A stretch of 64,000 bases of DNA from Schizochytrium sp. TIO01. Its lineage: Eukaryota; Sar; Bigyra; Thraustochytrida; Thraustochytriidae. Under the pieces are notes generated by a model. It was not told the origin of the DNA, ran no database searches, and saw nothing but the letters and a program-made list of their open reading frames with translations. Shown here one piece after another: positions 53,015 to 64,000 of this stretch; positions within the stretch are counted from its first letter, which is position 1, and every line of letters begins with the position of its first letter. Both the position numbers and the translations under genes were made by a program. The stretch lies in assembly GCA_004764695.1 (NCBI GenBank), contig SMSO01000032.1, forward strand, positions 8,824,668 to 8,888,667, written 5' to 3'.

Positions 53015-56000
53015 AAGTTGCAATTGCAATTGCAGTTAGCGAGCTTTGCCGACGGCGAGATGCTCAGGTCATGGGCACGAGGCGGTGGCTTTTGCTTGTG
53101 ATCATGGTACCCGTGCTTTGCTCGAAGTAATTAATTCCCTTGGTACTGTGGCTTTGGCGGAGGGGATTTTTATCCGCTCGCACATGCTAAAGAGGCATAG
53201 GACTCCTATAGGACTCGCTACCAGAAAGGCTCAAATACATCCACGAATCGGCAATTTGCACCTCTTGCGCTATTGGTGGTGGGCTTCGAGATGCTCTCAG
53301 CGACGGCAGCCCCCTCGGCCTTGAGCCTGCCTTGCTTGCTTGCATAGCAGGTAAGTGCATGTTATCCTGGGCGCCAGGCTCCTCGAGGAGGGCTGCCGAT
53401 CGCCTTCGTATCCGAGGTTTGGGTTTCTTTTGGCTCCTCTTCTCACCTCCCCTATAATTATGTATACTATATCAACTTTGTCAACAGCTCAAGAAATGCG
53501 GAACTGACTTTGTTCAAGGCAGATCATAGGAATATAAATCATGATGATTCGTGATTCGTGATGATTCATGATTCGTAGCTCATGGTCAACGAGACAACAT
53601 CTGAGTCAGCCAAGGGCTGTCTGTGGCCGGCATCTTTTCGGGGAAGGCATTTCGGATTGCTTTCTATGGGCAGACAAATCAATCCGCAACCTTGCAAAGA
53701 TACCAAGGTGCTGGCCGCTGACTCTCGCCGTCACAGTGATAGGACTACCTGACGTCGAAACCTTCTGTCCCTCTCGATCGCCAAAGATCGTTCGTTACCC
53801 ATGTTGAGGATGAAATTAATTCACTGTCTTCGATCTGGAAAGCCAATGTAAGAACAGGTCGTGGAGGAAGAAGACGCCTCACTTTGTTAAAGGTTTCGCA
53901 ATGAGGGAGGCGGTTGTGGGAAGTTCGACGCTTCAACACAGGCTTTTGCAAGGTCAGGACAGCTGTTTCTTCGTCTACGGGTAATTGGTGGCGGTAGAAG
54001 CGGCGCTGCTGTAGACTTTTTATTTAATTGATGTATAAGAGGACAACGTTCTTTTTGTTTTTGCTATTTTGCTATTTTGCTATATTGTTATTATTATTTA
54101 TTTATTTTCAGAGGTCGAGTTTACTTTATTTCATGAAAAGATGATAGATTGGTTTTTTTGCCTTTGCAGGGAATGTCTTTGCCATGGTCGACCCCGTTTA
54201 TTGCGAAAAGGAGTGAACCAAAATGCGCCGCAAGTCGATTGGCTGCATGCAACCAACGCGCTTCTTCGCGCTGATATGCAGTTGCGACGCCAGGCGAGAA
54301 CACGATTGGGTGTCTTATAGAAGACATTTTCCAGGGATCAATCCGTATCTTTGATTTGTTTAGTTTAGAGATAGGAAGAAACAAAAGAAGTAAAAACTAT
54401 GACCTGTCCTGAGAACACTAACTATTTCACAAAAAAAGGGCGCTTGGCATAAGCCAGTTTTTTATTTTGCTGAGAACAAGAATCGAATTAAAAGAAGTGT
54501 CGGTCGCGCTATTCTTTCATCTTCTTGACTTTCGGGAAGTAGGGATTTTCTGAGTAAATGATATCGCCATCATCGACAACAAACAGCACCTTTTAATCAT
54601 ACGCTGATGAGCTGGAAGCTGCAATATGCCTGAGCTTAATGCGCCAAGTTTCTGAAAACAGCGCCACGCTTCCGCGAGCGATGCCCTTTTTTGCATTTTC
54701 GGTGATTTAAAGTCGCTCAGCTCAGGTTCTCTCTAACCACCTGTCAAACTATTTCTAGTGAGGAAATATATGCTCAGCCAGTCAACACAAAGTCTACCCT
54801 GCTTTAGGAACGAAGGCAGAACGCTTGTTTCAAAACAGGTGCAACGGCAGGTTTCCTAGATTTCAGCTTTTGCGATTTTTGTCGCTTGACTTTGACTCGG
54901 GCATTCCTCGACTTATACCTACGTCTTTTGTTCTCGCAGGTAATTTACAAGTCCAAAGGAGGTTGTGTTCTTGCACCCCTGATTTCTTGGTTTCGATGGA
55001 TTTTTGCGAGTTCTAGAAAAGAGCAGGGCAACAGTTGTGTAAATTACTGGATAGTCCTTAAGTATGGTGCTATTGAGGTATTTGACGAACTAAGGAAAGT
55101 AATCGAATTAAGGGTAATGAAGTCGCACTTGATTTTCAATGTTGAAAGTCCAAGTTGTTGTGATACATAACGCATGAATTGTTTAGTCTTTAGCTATCTT
55201 TGTGGATTATCTGTCACAATCTCAGTGATCACAATCCAAACTCGTCGAACCGCTAATTTCCAGAATGCGAGAGTGGCTTTCTAGGTGTTTCTCAGGTACG
55301 AAACTTGAGGATTTCGTGTTATTCCAACCCAACACCCGTTTTCCTTCTCAGGATATCCTACGAGAAAATACTTGCAATCAATCATTCAAGTAGCATTCGG
55401 ATTTTTGACAACTAAACATATCATTCGATTGGAGAAGAAATTACCGACGTCAAAAGGTGGAATGATGGCTGGAGAGATCACTCTTTGCAAGTGGTAAATA
55501 TATTGGTAAACGACGAACTTATCTTTGCAAAATTCTTATATTACACTGATTTGACCAGACCTAGTCAGAAATCAGATCAGTTGAGTATTGCAGCTTGATT
55601 TCAATTTTGGTCTTGAAGTGAATTTCATTCATGTATCGCTCGATTATCTGGATCATGATGATAGAATGTTGAGCACACTATGAATGTTCTTCAAGATATT
55701 GCAATTCTCAAGTGATTCGTCTTTGTGACAATCAAATCTAATTCAATGAATTTGACTTGGGTGGTTGCAAGCCATACGGATTTATGCAGATAAACCATAG
55801 ATGAGGAACCGGGATCAACACCCCAAACCAGCCATTGCAGCGTAATGTTCACACAACCTACAAAACACGCTTCACCGGCATTGGTCAAATTCAGCATACC
55901 TGCGTTCTTTTCTATGATTCGCTCATTTGCAGTCTTGTGAGTCCTGCTGCATTGCGAAGTATATTATTCATTCCTGAATGACATGAGGTTCCTCCCCAGC

Positions 56001-56573
56001 TTATGTATCAGGAGTTGGAAATGATGATAATCTCTTGGCTCAAAACAAATTCTATGGGCGTGCATTTGAGGAGCAGCGTGGCAATGAAATATATGCTATA
56101 ATCTACTCTGCAATAAGTTGTAATGTTCATCGGTTTGAGGGGGGGCATTAGTCATTCAACCATGGTTTGGCACTCCCACTTGTCGAATACGTTTTTCAAG
56201 TTTTTTTAATGAGCTAAAATCGAGAATGAACAACAATTTAGAATAAAAATACTAGGTACGCCTATCAGAATGGTTCTTACCTACTGATGATTGTCCTTTT
56301 GACCAGCAAGCAGCAGCCAAAACTGCTACGCTACAAGACAGCTTTGAAGCTTTGGAAATATCTACTCCTGTTTTACTAAAAACCTTGGCTTCTTACTGTG
56401 TTAGTAATTATGAGCTAAGTAGGCATAGAAACCAAACAACTCTTCAACTCATTCTACTTTGTTCTACCCTGTGTAGTACTTCTGACAAGATACCAACCAC
56501 TCCGTATAACTCAAACTAAGCTTAAAGTAGGTACGTAGGCATATCCTTAGCCTAAATTCTTGCTTTGCATGCG

Positions 56574-56645
56574 AGTAGTAGTAGTAGTAGTATCCTATTA
56601 GTAGTTGTAATAGTAATAATACTACTACTACTACTACTAGTAGTA

Positions 56646-56708
<63 letters not shown>

Positions 56709-56745
56709 TTAATACACTACTTCTACAACTACTGCTACTAGTAGT
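56574..56745. repeat. Composite TAG / CTA / TAA trinucleotide repeat
   Basis: TAG units (56574-56591), ACT/CTA units (about 56618-56640), TAG again, then about twenty AAT/TAA units (56647-56708), then a mixed ACTACT...TAGTAG end. TAG and CTA runs are mutual complements and can fold back on each other. Confidence 0.85.
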
Positions 56746-57235
56746 GTACCTTCCTATCATCTAGATACGTCCTACCTACTACATACCTGGAGATAGGTTA
56801 GCTACCGCTCGTTTCGTTCCCTCTCTCGCTCTTTGGCCCTCACATTCTTTCCAGCACAATAATACAAGCGCTGTAAAGCACTGAAAATGATGTTTTTCTG
56901 GCCGTGTGCTCGGAAGCACAGCTGTGACTTTATTATTTTCGCAACGTAGGAAGTCCAGGGAACTTTACTGCAGCTCACTGGCGTCTTAGTCTTTCATTTA
57001 TTTATTCGTTCATTGAACAAGAGCGTGAACCGCTGCTGCTTCTCTTTCCAATTCCTCGATTCCTCCAACTTGTATCTTGAAACCGTTTCGGGGCTTCGAA
57101 ATCTGGAGCATTTAAGGACCCTTTCCTTCGAAGCGAAGGTATTCCATAGTGCTTGAAACTTCAAATGATGCCAGGACAGAGTCAAAAAGAAGATGCTCTT
57201 CAAACTGAGAGGAGTCAAACTTCAGCCTTCCATTT

Positions 57236-57266
57236 TCTTTCTTTCTTTCTTTCTTTCTTTCTTTCA
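57236..57266. repeat. CTTT tetranucleotide microsatellite
   Basis: About seven CTTT units. Confidence 0.85.
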
Positions 57267-58181
57267 CTTTCGAAAGCTTTTATTTTAAAAACGTTTTCCT
57301 CCTTCTTGCAGGTGGGTACGCAGGTGCCAATGCATGTACGAAGCTAGCTAGCTAGGGTACCTACCCTCAGTTCCCAGATCTTACGGAGAGCTTCCAAGTA
57401 AGCGCTTACTGTAATTAGCCTCCCAGAAGAGCGCCAAACTAAGGAAACAGCTTGAGAAATGAAAAGAAACTACCGTTTTTTCTTACTATCATTACATTAT
57501 TTTAAAAACTTATAATCAAATTAAAAAACAAAAAATTAAAAAAAGGGACAGTAAGAAAGTTGGGTTGTAAGGGAATAAACAGACAATAAACTAATAGTAA
57601 AACAGCTCCCCATCATTCTACAAGGAGTACGTCGCAAAAAGAAAGTAGGCAGTAATACTACCTACTTACTACCTACAGCTCATACAACCCGCCTTTAAAA
57701 GCTTATTACAATACTACTAAACCCTCTTCCAGTGGGGGCGCTCATCACTCCCTCCCTCCCTCCCTCCAAACGGAGGCAGAACGAGAAGAAGAAGCAAACC
57801 ACACCAAAGCCGCTCCGACTCGAGTTAGTTTTCCAAAGAACCATCGATAGCCTGTCAAGAAACTATCTATCAAGCGCGCCTTCGAAGCTTCGCTCGGGCC
57901 AGGGGCGGCTCGAGCTGAGGCAGGGCAGGAGAGAGGTGGGAACCAACAAAACTATGGGCCGAAGAGGGGACTGAATGCAGAGGTCTCCTCACGTGCCTCT
58001 TTGTGCCCCTTCCACTGCTCGGCCTTTCTGCTCTGACTGGCTGGCTACTAGGGTACTACAAGAGTGTAGTGGCGCCGGTAAAATTAGTGGGCGGTGGGTA
58101 GCTTGGAGAGCTAGGGATATCACTACAAAGGCAGAAAGAGAAGCGCCAATTCGAGCGGCAGTGGCGTTGTGTGTAAGAGCT

Positions 58182-58231
58182 ACTTACTTACTTACTTACT
58201 CACTTACTTACTTACTTACTTACTTACTTAT
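58182..58231. repeat. TTAC tetranucleotide microsatellite
   Basis: About twelve TTAC units with one interruption (CTCAC). Confidence 0.85.
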
Positions 58232-58366
58232 AGTTTTTTCTTTTATTTACACGTACGTACCTCTGAGCTCCAAGTTTGAAGCGAGCTCGAGCTCAGCCGC
58301 AGAGCACGAAGCTCGTGACTTCAAGTTGGCCTGGCGGTTGGACCTTTGCGCGGTCGATCTGCTAAG

Positions 58367-58573
<207 letters not shown>

Positions 58574-59404
58574 GGTTTGGTTTTGCTTAGGTCTGGTCTC
58601 GTTTTGCAGCGGTTTGGACAGATGGACGCTTGGAAATCAATCCATCCATCCCTCCACTGGCGAAGCAGATGGATAAACAGGCTGCCTGCGATTCTAATCG
58701 CAAGAGCAGGAGGATGAGCGATCGACCGGTGGAAGAAGCACTCGGCTCGAAGGGCTGTCTGTCTCCCTCAGCGGTGTGCTGATTCTACTCTTGTGCTTCC
58801 ACGCTTCCATGAATCAAAGAATTTCGAACAAATGGATACTTTCGTTTCCACTCGAAAACTCCTGTAAACTTGGGGTCCAAGCTGTCCTTGAGTCGGATGG
58901 GTAGTCTTTTCGCTAGGTGGGCGGTACAGGGCAGGAAGGGGCAAAGGCAGAAGGTGGGGAATAAACAACTTCAATCGAGGCTCGACTCGGAGAAACAAAA
59001 TAACCTCAAAGCGCCTCTGAAGAGCGAAGAAGCTCAAAAGGCGGAGGGAGGGAGGGAGGGAGAAGAAAGAGGAGAAGAATGGACGTCCATACGCGCGACA
59101 CCGGTGGTTCTTACGAGTACAAAGTGAGACTTTCGAAACCTCGAAACTCTCTTCAAGGGCTCACAAAAGAAAGCATTCTTCTGCCTATCGGCGTTTTCTT
59201 TTCTTGGTTTCTTTATAGGGAGGATATCATATCAATGAAACTCTCTTTACTTTACCTGCCCAGAGGAAGATGGTGGGAGAGGGCTGACGGTAAATTCAAT
59301 TGTATTGAGTCTTTTGTTTTGTTTTGTTTTTTTATGATAAGTTGTAGAAAAAAGAAATCGATTGCGGGAAAAACTACTCAGGGAATGAATTGACCAACTT
59401 GAAA

Positions 59405-59452
59405 TTGTTGTTGTTGTTGTTGTTCTTGTTGTTGTTGTTGTTGTTGTTGTTG
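59405..59452. repeat. TTG trinucleotide microsatellite
   Basis: About sixteen TTG units with one TTC interruption. Confidence 0.9.
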
Positions 59453-62400
59453 AAGAATGGCTCTGGCGATAGATGAGCGAGTGAGGAAGCAACGAATCGA
59501 TGGTCTGATTCCTGGTTAAGTGCCGCCTTCATGCACGCAAATCCAATGCTCGAACACCTGAATGGAATGGAGTGGAATGGAGTATGGAACGAATCTTCAA
59601 AGAACGCCCCAGCTGTAAACAAACAGAAGGAAGTGAAGGACAGAAGGAGTCGGTGCTTGCCAGTCTCTTAGGCGGTGACTGTGTGGAGGTAGAATTGAGG
59701 GTGTGTGGGGGACGGTCGGTGAGGGGAGTAGGCGGTTCTACCTGTTGCCGCCAGGCATGCCTGGCAGGTTGCTCTGTCTAAGCATATCAGCGGTAAATAG
59801 GTAGACGGACGTACCTCCATAACCATCTCCTCCTCAGGTCACTGTGGTAGAGGGAGTGGTGGCTGTGGGGCTAGCACTTTCCTGCCGGAGCTCCTCGAGT
59901 TTCGGAGGCGCCAGATACACCGGTAAATGTGGCCACATTTAGATAAAAAGCCTCCGAGCTTCTGCTTACACAGACCAACACCTCATGCCAGGCCTCAGAA
60001 CGAAGCAACTGCCCAACCGACGCGGCTTGGATGCTGATACTTGGGCCTTGGCTGCCCACGGCCGAAGTTCTACAGAGCGCGTTGAATTTTTTGATTTTAA
60101 TCACCTCTGACGAAGAAATGAAGCAAGAAAGAAAAAAACTCTTTCAAATAAATCCTTTGGTTGTAAAGGTGTTGCTTACTGACGGAAAAAAACAAAAGAC
60201 GATGCATCGAGCGAATCATCGTTGTGGAGGGAGTGTTGTCCTTCATTTCTCCGTGCTGGCAGAGGCAAATGGAGGCAAGCGGCGGTCCCGTTGCTTTTCG
60301 GCACGAGTGCTTCTAGTAGTATCAAGAGTCTGTTGTTCCAGGGCAGAAGTCAAATCGTGCTGTGCAAGCTCTCTATAGGTATTTTTACCGCGTTTATAGA
60401 AGTCTTTTTCTTTTTCTCTTTTCTTTCTTCTTCTTCTTGTTCTTCTTCTTTTCTGTTCTTCTCGAAGTTCAAAACTTCTTTCAAATACTTGACTCCAAAG
60501 TTCTATTAACTTATGCATTTATTATTTTATTTGATTAAAGTATTTACTTATTCATGCACCATCGGAAGGGTCGTTTTAACAAGAAGAGCGGAGACCTTTC
60601 CTCCATGCGCTCTCGTTGGCTTGCTTGCAGGTTTGCTTGCTGGCCGCTCGAAGGTCTCGACGTACGGTTTCAAGGCCCTCGCAGCCGAACGCCTGCGGCT
60701 GGTATAGACAGCGTGGCTGGCGTGGCCATTGCTCGTGGCATCGGGTCATCTTGCTAGCTGTGATCAACACAACAGGATGTCTTCGTCTCCCTTGGTTTCT
60801 TTCTCTTTATTCATCGTTTGAGGGCATTTCGATCGCGACATTTATATGCCTTTGTGGGAGCGGCAAGGCTCTCTGACACGGGCGGGAAAGCTTTGCGGTG
60901 CTGCGAAGAGAGCGCTCAGGAGACGAGGAGGAGGAGCTAGCTGGCTGTACATGGTGCGTGGCAGTGCTCCTGGGCTGGTTGGTGACCAGAATCTTGAAGA
61001 AATCTGCCCAACTTGCTTGCACCATCCATCATCAGCACTTGAAGCGTGTCCTCCACGAGAAAACTAGGTGCCTATGCACCACATACATTTCCTGCAAACC
61101 AAATGCAAACCAAAATGCAAAAGCCACCTCAGACGCAGTCTTCCACTCCATCCATTGCTTAGACTTCAGAAAGTAAGTCAGCGGAGTTGCCGCTGCGAGA
61201 TTTTGGCGCATGCCTCGAAGCACGGACTCGATGGTGATTGATTTGGGGAGGGATAGATAAGCATTGCCGTCATCGTCACCGTCGCCGTCGCACCGTCGCC
61301 TTGGAGTGGATTGGATTGGAGTGGATTGGCCTTTCGTGTCCGTTCTTAGGTCCGTGTGTCCCAAGGGCGAAGACTAAGCTCCGTGTGCAAAAGCCTTTGC
61401 AGTGCAAGCAAGGACTAACCTCTGCTGTACAAGCAGTAAGCTCATCTCCCGCCCTTATAGGCGTCGCTTCGAGGGTGGTCATCCGCCCTCTCCACAGTCA
61501 AGTTGTAAGCGCCGTGCAAAGCTTGCTTGCTTACTTACTTACGCACTTACTCGCTCACTTGCACTGGCTTGCGGTTTACAGGCCTGTTCGCATGCTTACA
61601 TGCAATGTAATTGACACCCATCGGCATTTTCTTCTCTCGTTTACGCCCAAACTGTTGGGCAAAGGTGCTGTGCTGCAGGCACCAAGTGCAGATCTTCAAC
61701 TCCGTTCGTGACACAAGCGGCACCCGCCTCAACTGCTGCGAGCAGGGCAATAGTATTGTTGTTGATCTGTCTGTATAACCTCCTCAGGCTGCAGAAATCG
61801 AAGGGGCAGGAGGCATAAAGTAATTAATTAATTCTGTTGGTTGTAGTAGCTCGCTCGCAGTCAGTCAGTCAGTCCTCCGGCAATAAAGCTGCAGAAAGTT
61901 TGAGAAAGTCCACTTTCTCCTCGATTACGCTATGTTGGTTGATCTGCCGGTACTTTGTGTGATGCTGCCACGTTTTAGACTTTCTTTAAGTTTCTAAGAC
62001 GCTCTATTTTCACTACCATTTGTAAAATTAATTATTACTTTCATTTATTTATTTGTATCTAAAAGCTACTCCAGTAAAAGAAAGCTTCTTCTCTTTTTTT
62101 CTTTTTCTTTTTCTTTTTCTTTCTTTTTTTGGCTTTTTTAAATAAAAGAAAACACTTAAAAATATTTTCAAAAAATGCGGAAAACACAAAAAGACCAATA
62201 GTAATTTATGATACTAAACACGGTGGAAATCGGTGCGCATTACTACTTAGTTAGTGGGTCAAGCTGTCCAGCATGTCACAGAAAAGAACGCTACTACTAC
62301 AGAGCACCGTGTATCAAATTAACCTGGCACCTGGCCGAGACCTCGAGGAGAGACGAGAGCTAACTCGTAGCTAGCTTTGCGCCAGCCACCGTCACCGACC

Positions 62401-62503
62401 GTGCTCAGGCAGCCTAGCTCAAGCTTATACGCGCCTTGAGTGAGTCCCACCAACAAATGATTGATTGAATGAATCAATCAATCAGCCTGAGCAGGAGATA
62501 TTG

Positions 62504-62655
<152 letters not shown>

Positions 62656-64000
62656 TCCTGTTCTCCTCTTTGAAGTTAATGTTCCCAAGTGTAGGTAAGA
62701 ATCCCACGCGCCAGAGATACCTCTCTCTGTATCTGCTCCTGATACGTTACTCCTGATAATAAGACCATTTTTGATGTAAACAATTAAGAAAAATCTGTTT
62801 TCGCGCGAGGAGTCGGCCAAATTTCTGCACCGCAAGACCCGCATGGGACCACACGAGAAGGCGCCTCGGAGTGCTACAGGATTTTAGCGCCGCGCCTATG
62901 TCGTGGAAGAGGGTTTCGCGCTCACCACCGCTCCGCGGCTGATACTGCTCCTTCACCAACGCGCGACTGTGCAGCCGCGAAGGGGCTTTTAGCTGAGGAG
63001 TTTCCCTCATCCTGCCTGTTCCCCCTTTCTTCCCAAGTTCTTTCTTTCTTTCTTTCTCTCTTTCTTTCATTGTTGGTAAATGATAAACCTGAACAAGTAG
63101 ATAAATGAGGGAGCGAGTGAATAATTAACGAGTTCATGGAGGTTCTTGGAGCACGCTGACGGAAGTGAGTGGAGTCTTACCTGAAAGGGGAATGTATAGC
63201 TGAAGGTATAGTAGGCACTCTAGAGGTCTGATTTTATTTTGTGGAAGTGGTTACATGAGTCGAGTCGAGTTGAGCTGTAGTAGGTATAGCAGTTCTTAGT
63301 GCCGCGCTAAGCTCTCTGTAGGGAAAAGATCTCATAAAAATAAATGTTAGCGGTTGCAGCTAGCTATCCTGTTACCCGACTTCTACTGGTACGAGCTATT
63401 GGTCGCTACCGCTAAGGAACGAATTGGAGTTGCGGTGGTTACGCGTTCCCTTAGGACAGTGAGTTAGTTAAGGCGTCAGCCAGTTAATCTGAAACAGTCA
63501 TTCATTCAGTCACTTCACTCAATAAGTTGAGCTCAGTTGGTTTTTTTAATTTATATTGGAAAAAACAACAACAAAAACTTGAGTTGAAAAGAGTTGAAAT
63601 GAAGCATGCTACTACTAGGTGTCTAGCTAGGCAGGAGCCTAGGCGCCTGGTACCTAAAAAGGGAGAACGAAGCGCTGGAAAGGAAACCAAAGATCAGCAG
63701 CATCGCGAAAAGAAGACCTGCGGCGGACAGCGCATCTTAGGCTCGCCTTTGAGGCGTCAGTAAGGGCGAAGAAAGGCGCGCGAAGCTTGCGTCGAAGGGG
63801 GCTCAGCAAGAGCCCGGAACCGGCTGAGGCCCTCGCCAAGTCCACCGTGAGCGGTGGTGATCTTGTCTTTGAGAGATATTTTCCACGGAGGAACGCTTAG
63901 TGTTTCTGATAAGTGTTCCTAACAGTGCTTGAAAACCTACAATTGCCACAGTGGTGCCGCATTTTCTTCGAAGGTGCCGAAAGCTTAGGGAAAGCGAAGA

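Noticed and set aside
56464-56760. Poly-Leu frame that looks like a membrane segment
   Set aside because: Translation of the TAA/TAG repeats on the minus strand.
63165-63215. CTTACCTG string resembling the 5' end of U1 snRNA
   Set aside because: Following sequence does not form the U1 stem-loops, and no Sm site was seen.

Overview
The window looks like nuclear DNA of a unicellular eukaryote that builds a flagellum. Genes are long and mostly intronless. The two introns I propose are short GT-AG introns, and one start lies in a strong Kozak context (GCCACCATGG at VPS16). Families present are purely eukaryotic: Rho GTPase, IFT88, VPS16, THOC5, kinesin-14, DCP2, a CPSF30/YTH protein and two rhodopsin-like GPCRs. 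The intron-poor, IFT-containing, GPCR-bearing gene set with plant-like ALDH22 and PRT_C families would fit a stramenopile such as a labyrinthulomycete. That placement is inference from general gene content, not from a marker gene. Nothing prokaryotic was seen: no operons, IS elements or CRISPR. No tRNA, rRNA or snRNA was found by eye.

Layout. 1-4.5 kb is a noncoding, repeat-dotted stretch with a GC-rich island. 4.5-37.1 kb is a gene-dense block: Rac/Rho GTPase (+), single-C2 PRT_C membrane protein (-), atypical bZIP (+), two head-to-head paralogous GPCRs (-/+), ALDH22-like (-), THOC5 (-), ankyrin/WW/kinesin-14 (+), CCCH-YTH-DCD-KH-RGG protein (-), an unrecognised nuclear-looking protein (-), aldo/keto reductase (+) and an LPCAT-like acyltransferase (-). 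37.2-43.4 kb is gene-poor, with many simple repeats including an interstitial TTAGG array. 43.4-52.7 kb holds IFT88 (-), VPS16 (+) and a spliced DCP2 (-). 52.8-64 kb is again gene-poor and carries the longest microsatellites: TTAG about 44 copies, CTTT about 37 copies, TAA about 20 copies.

The genes do not form one pathway. Three act on mRNA (THOC5 in export, the CPSF30/YTH protein in 3' processing or m6A reading, DCP2 in decapping). Others serve the cytoskeleton and flagellum (Rho, kinesin-14, IFT88), endomembranes (VPS16, C2-PRT_C, acyltransferase), metabolism (ALDH, AKR) and signalling or transcription (GPCRs, bZIP). The most unusual item is the multi-reader RNA-binding protein at 27.6-30.3 kb. 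Also notable are the kinesin domain combination, the bZIP lacking its invariant Asn, and the GPCR pair.

Several long reading frames begin at a non-ATG codon if extended fully upstream. For those I used the first suitable ATG and say so in each entry.
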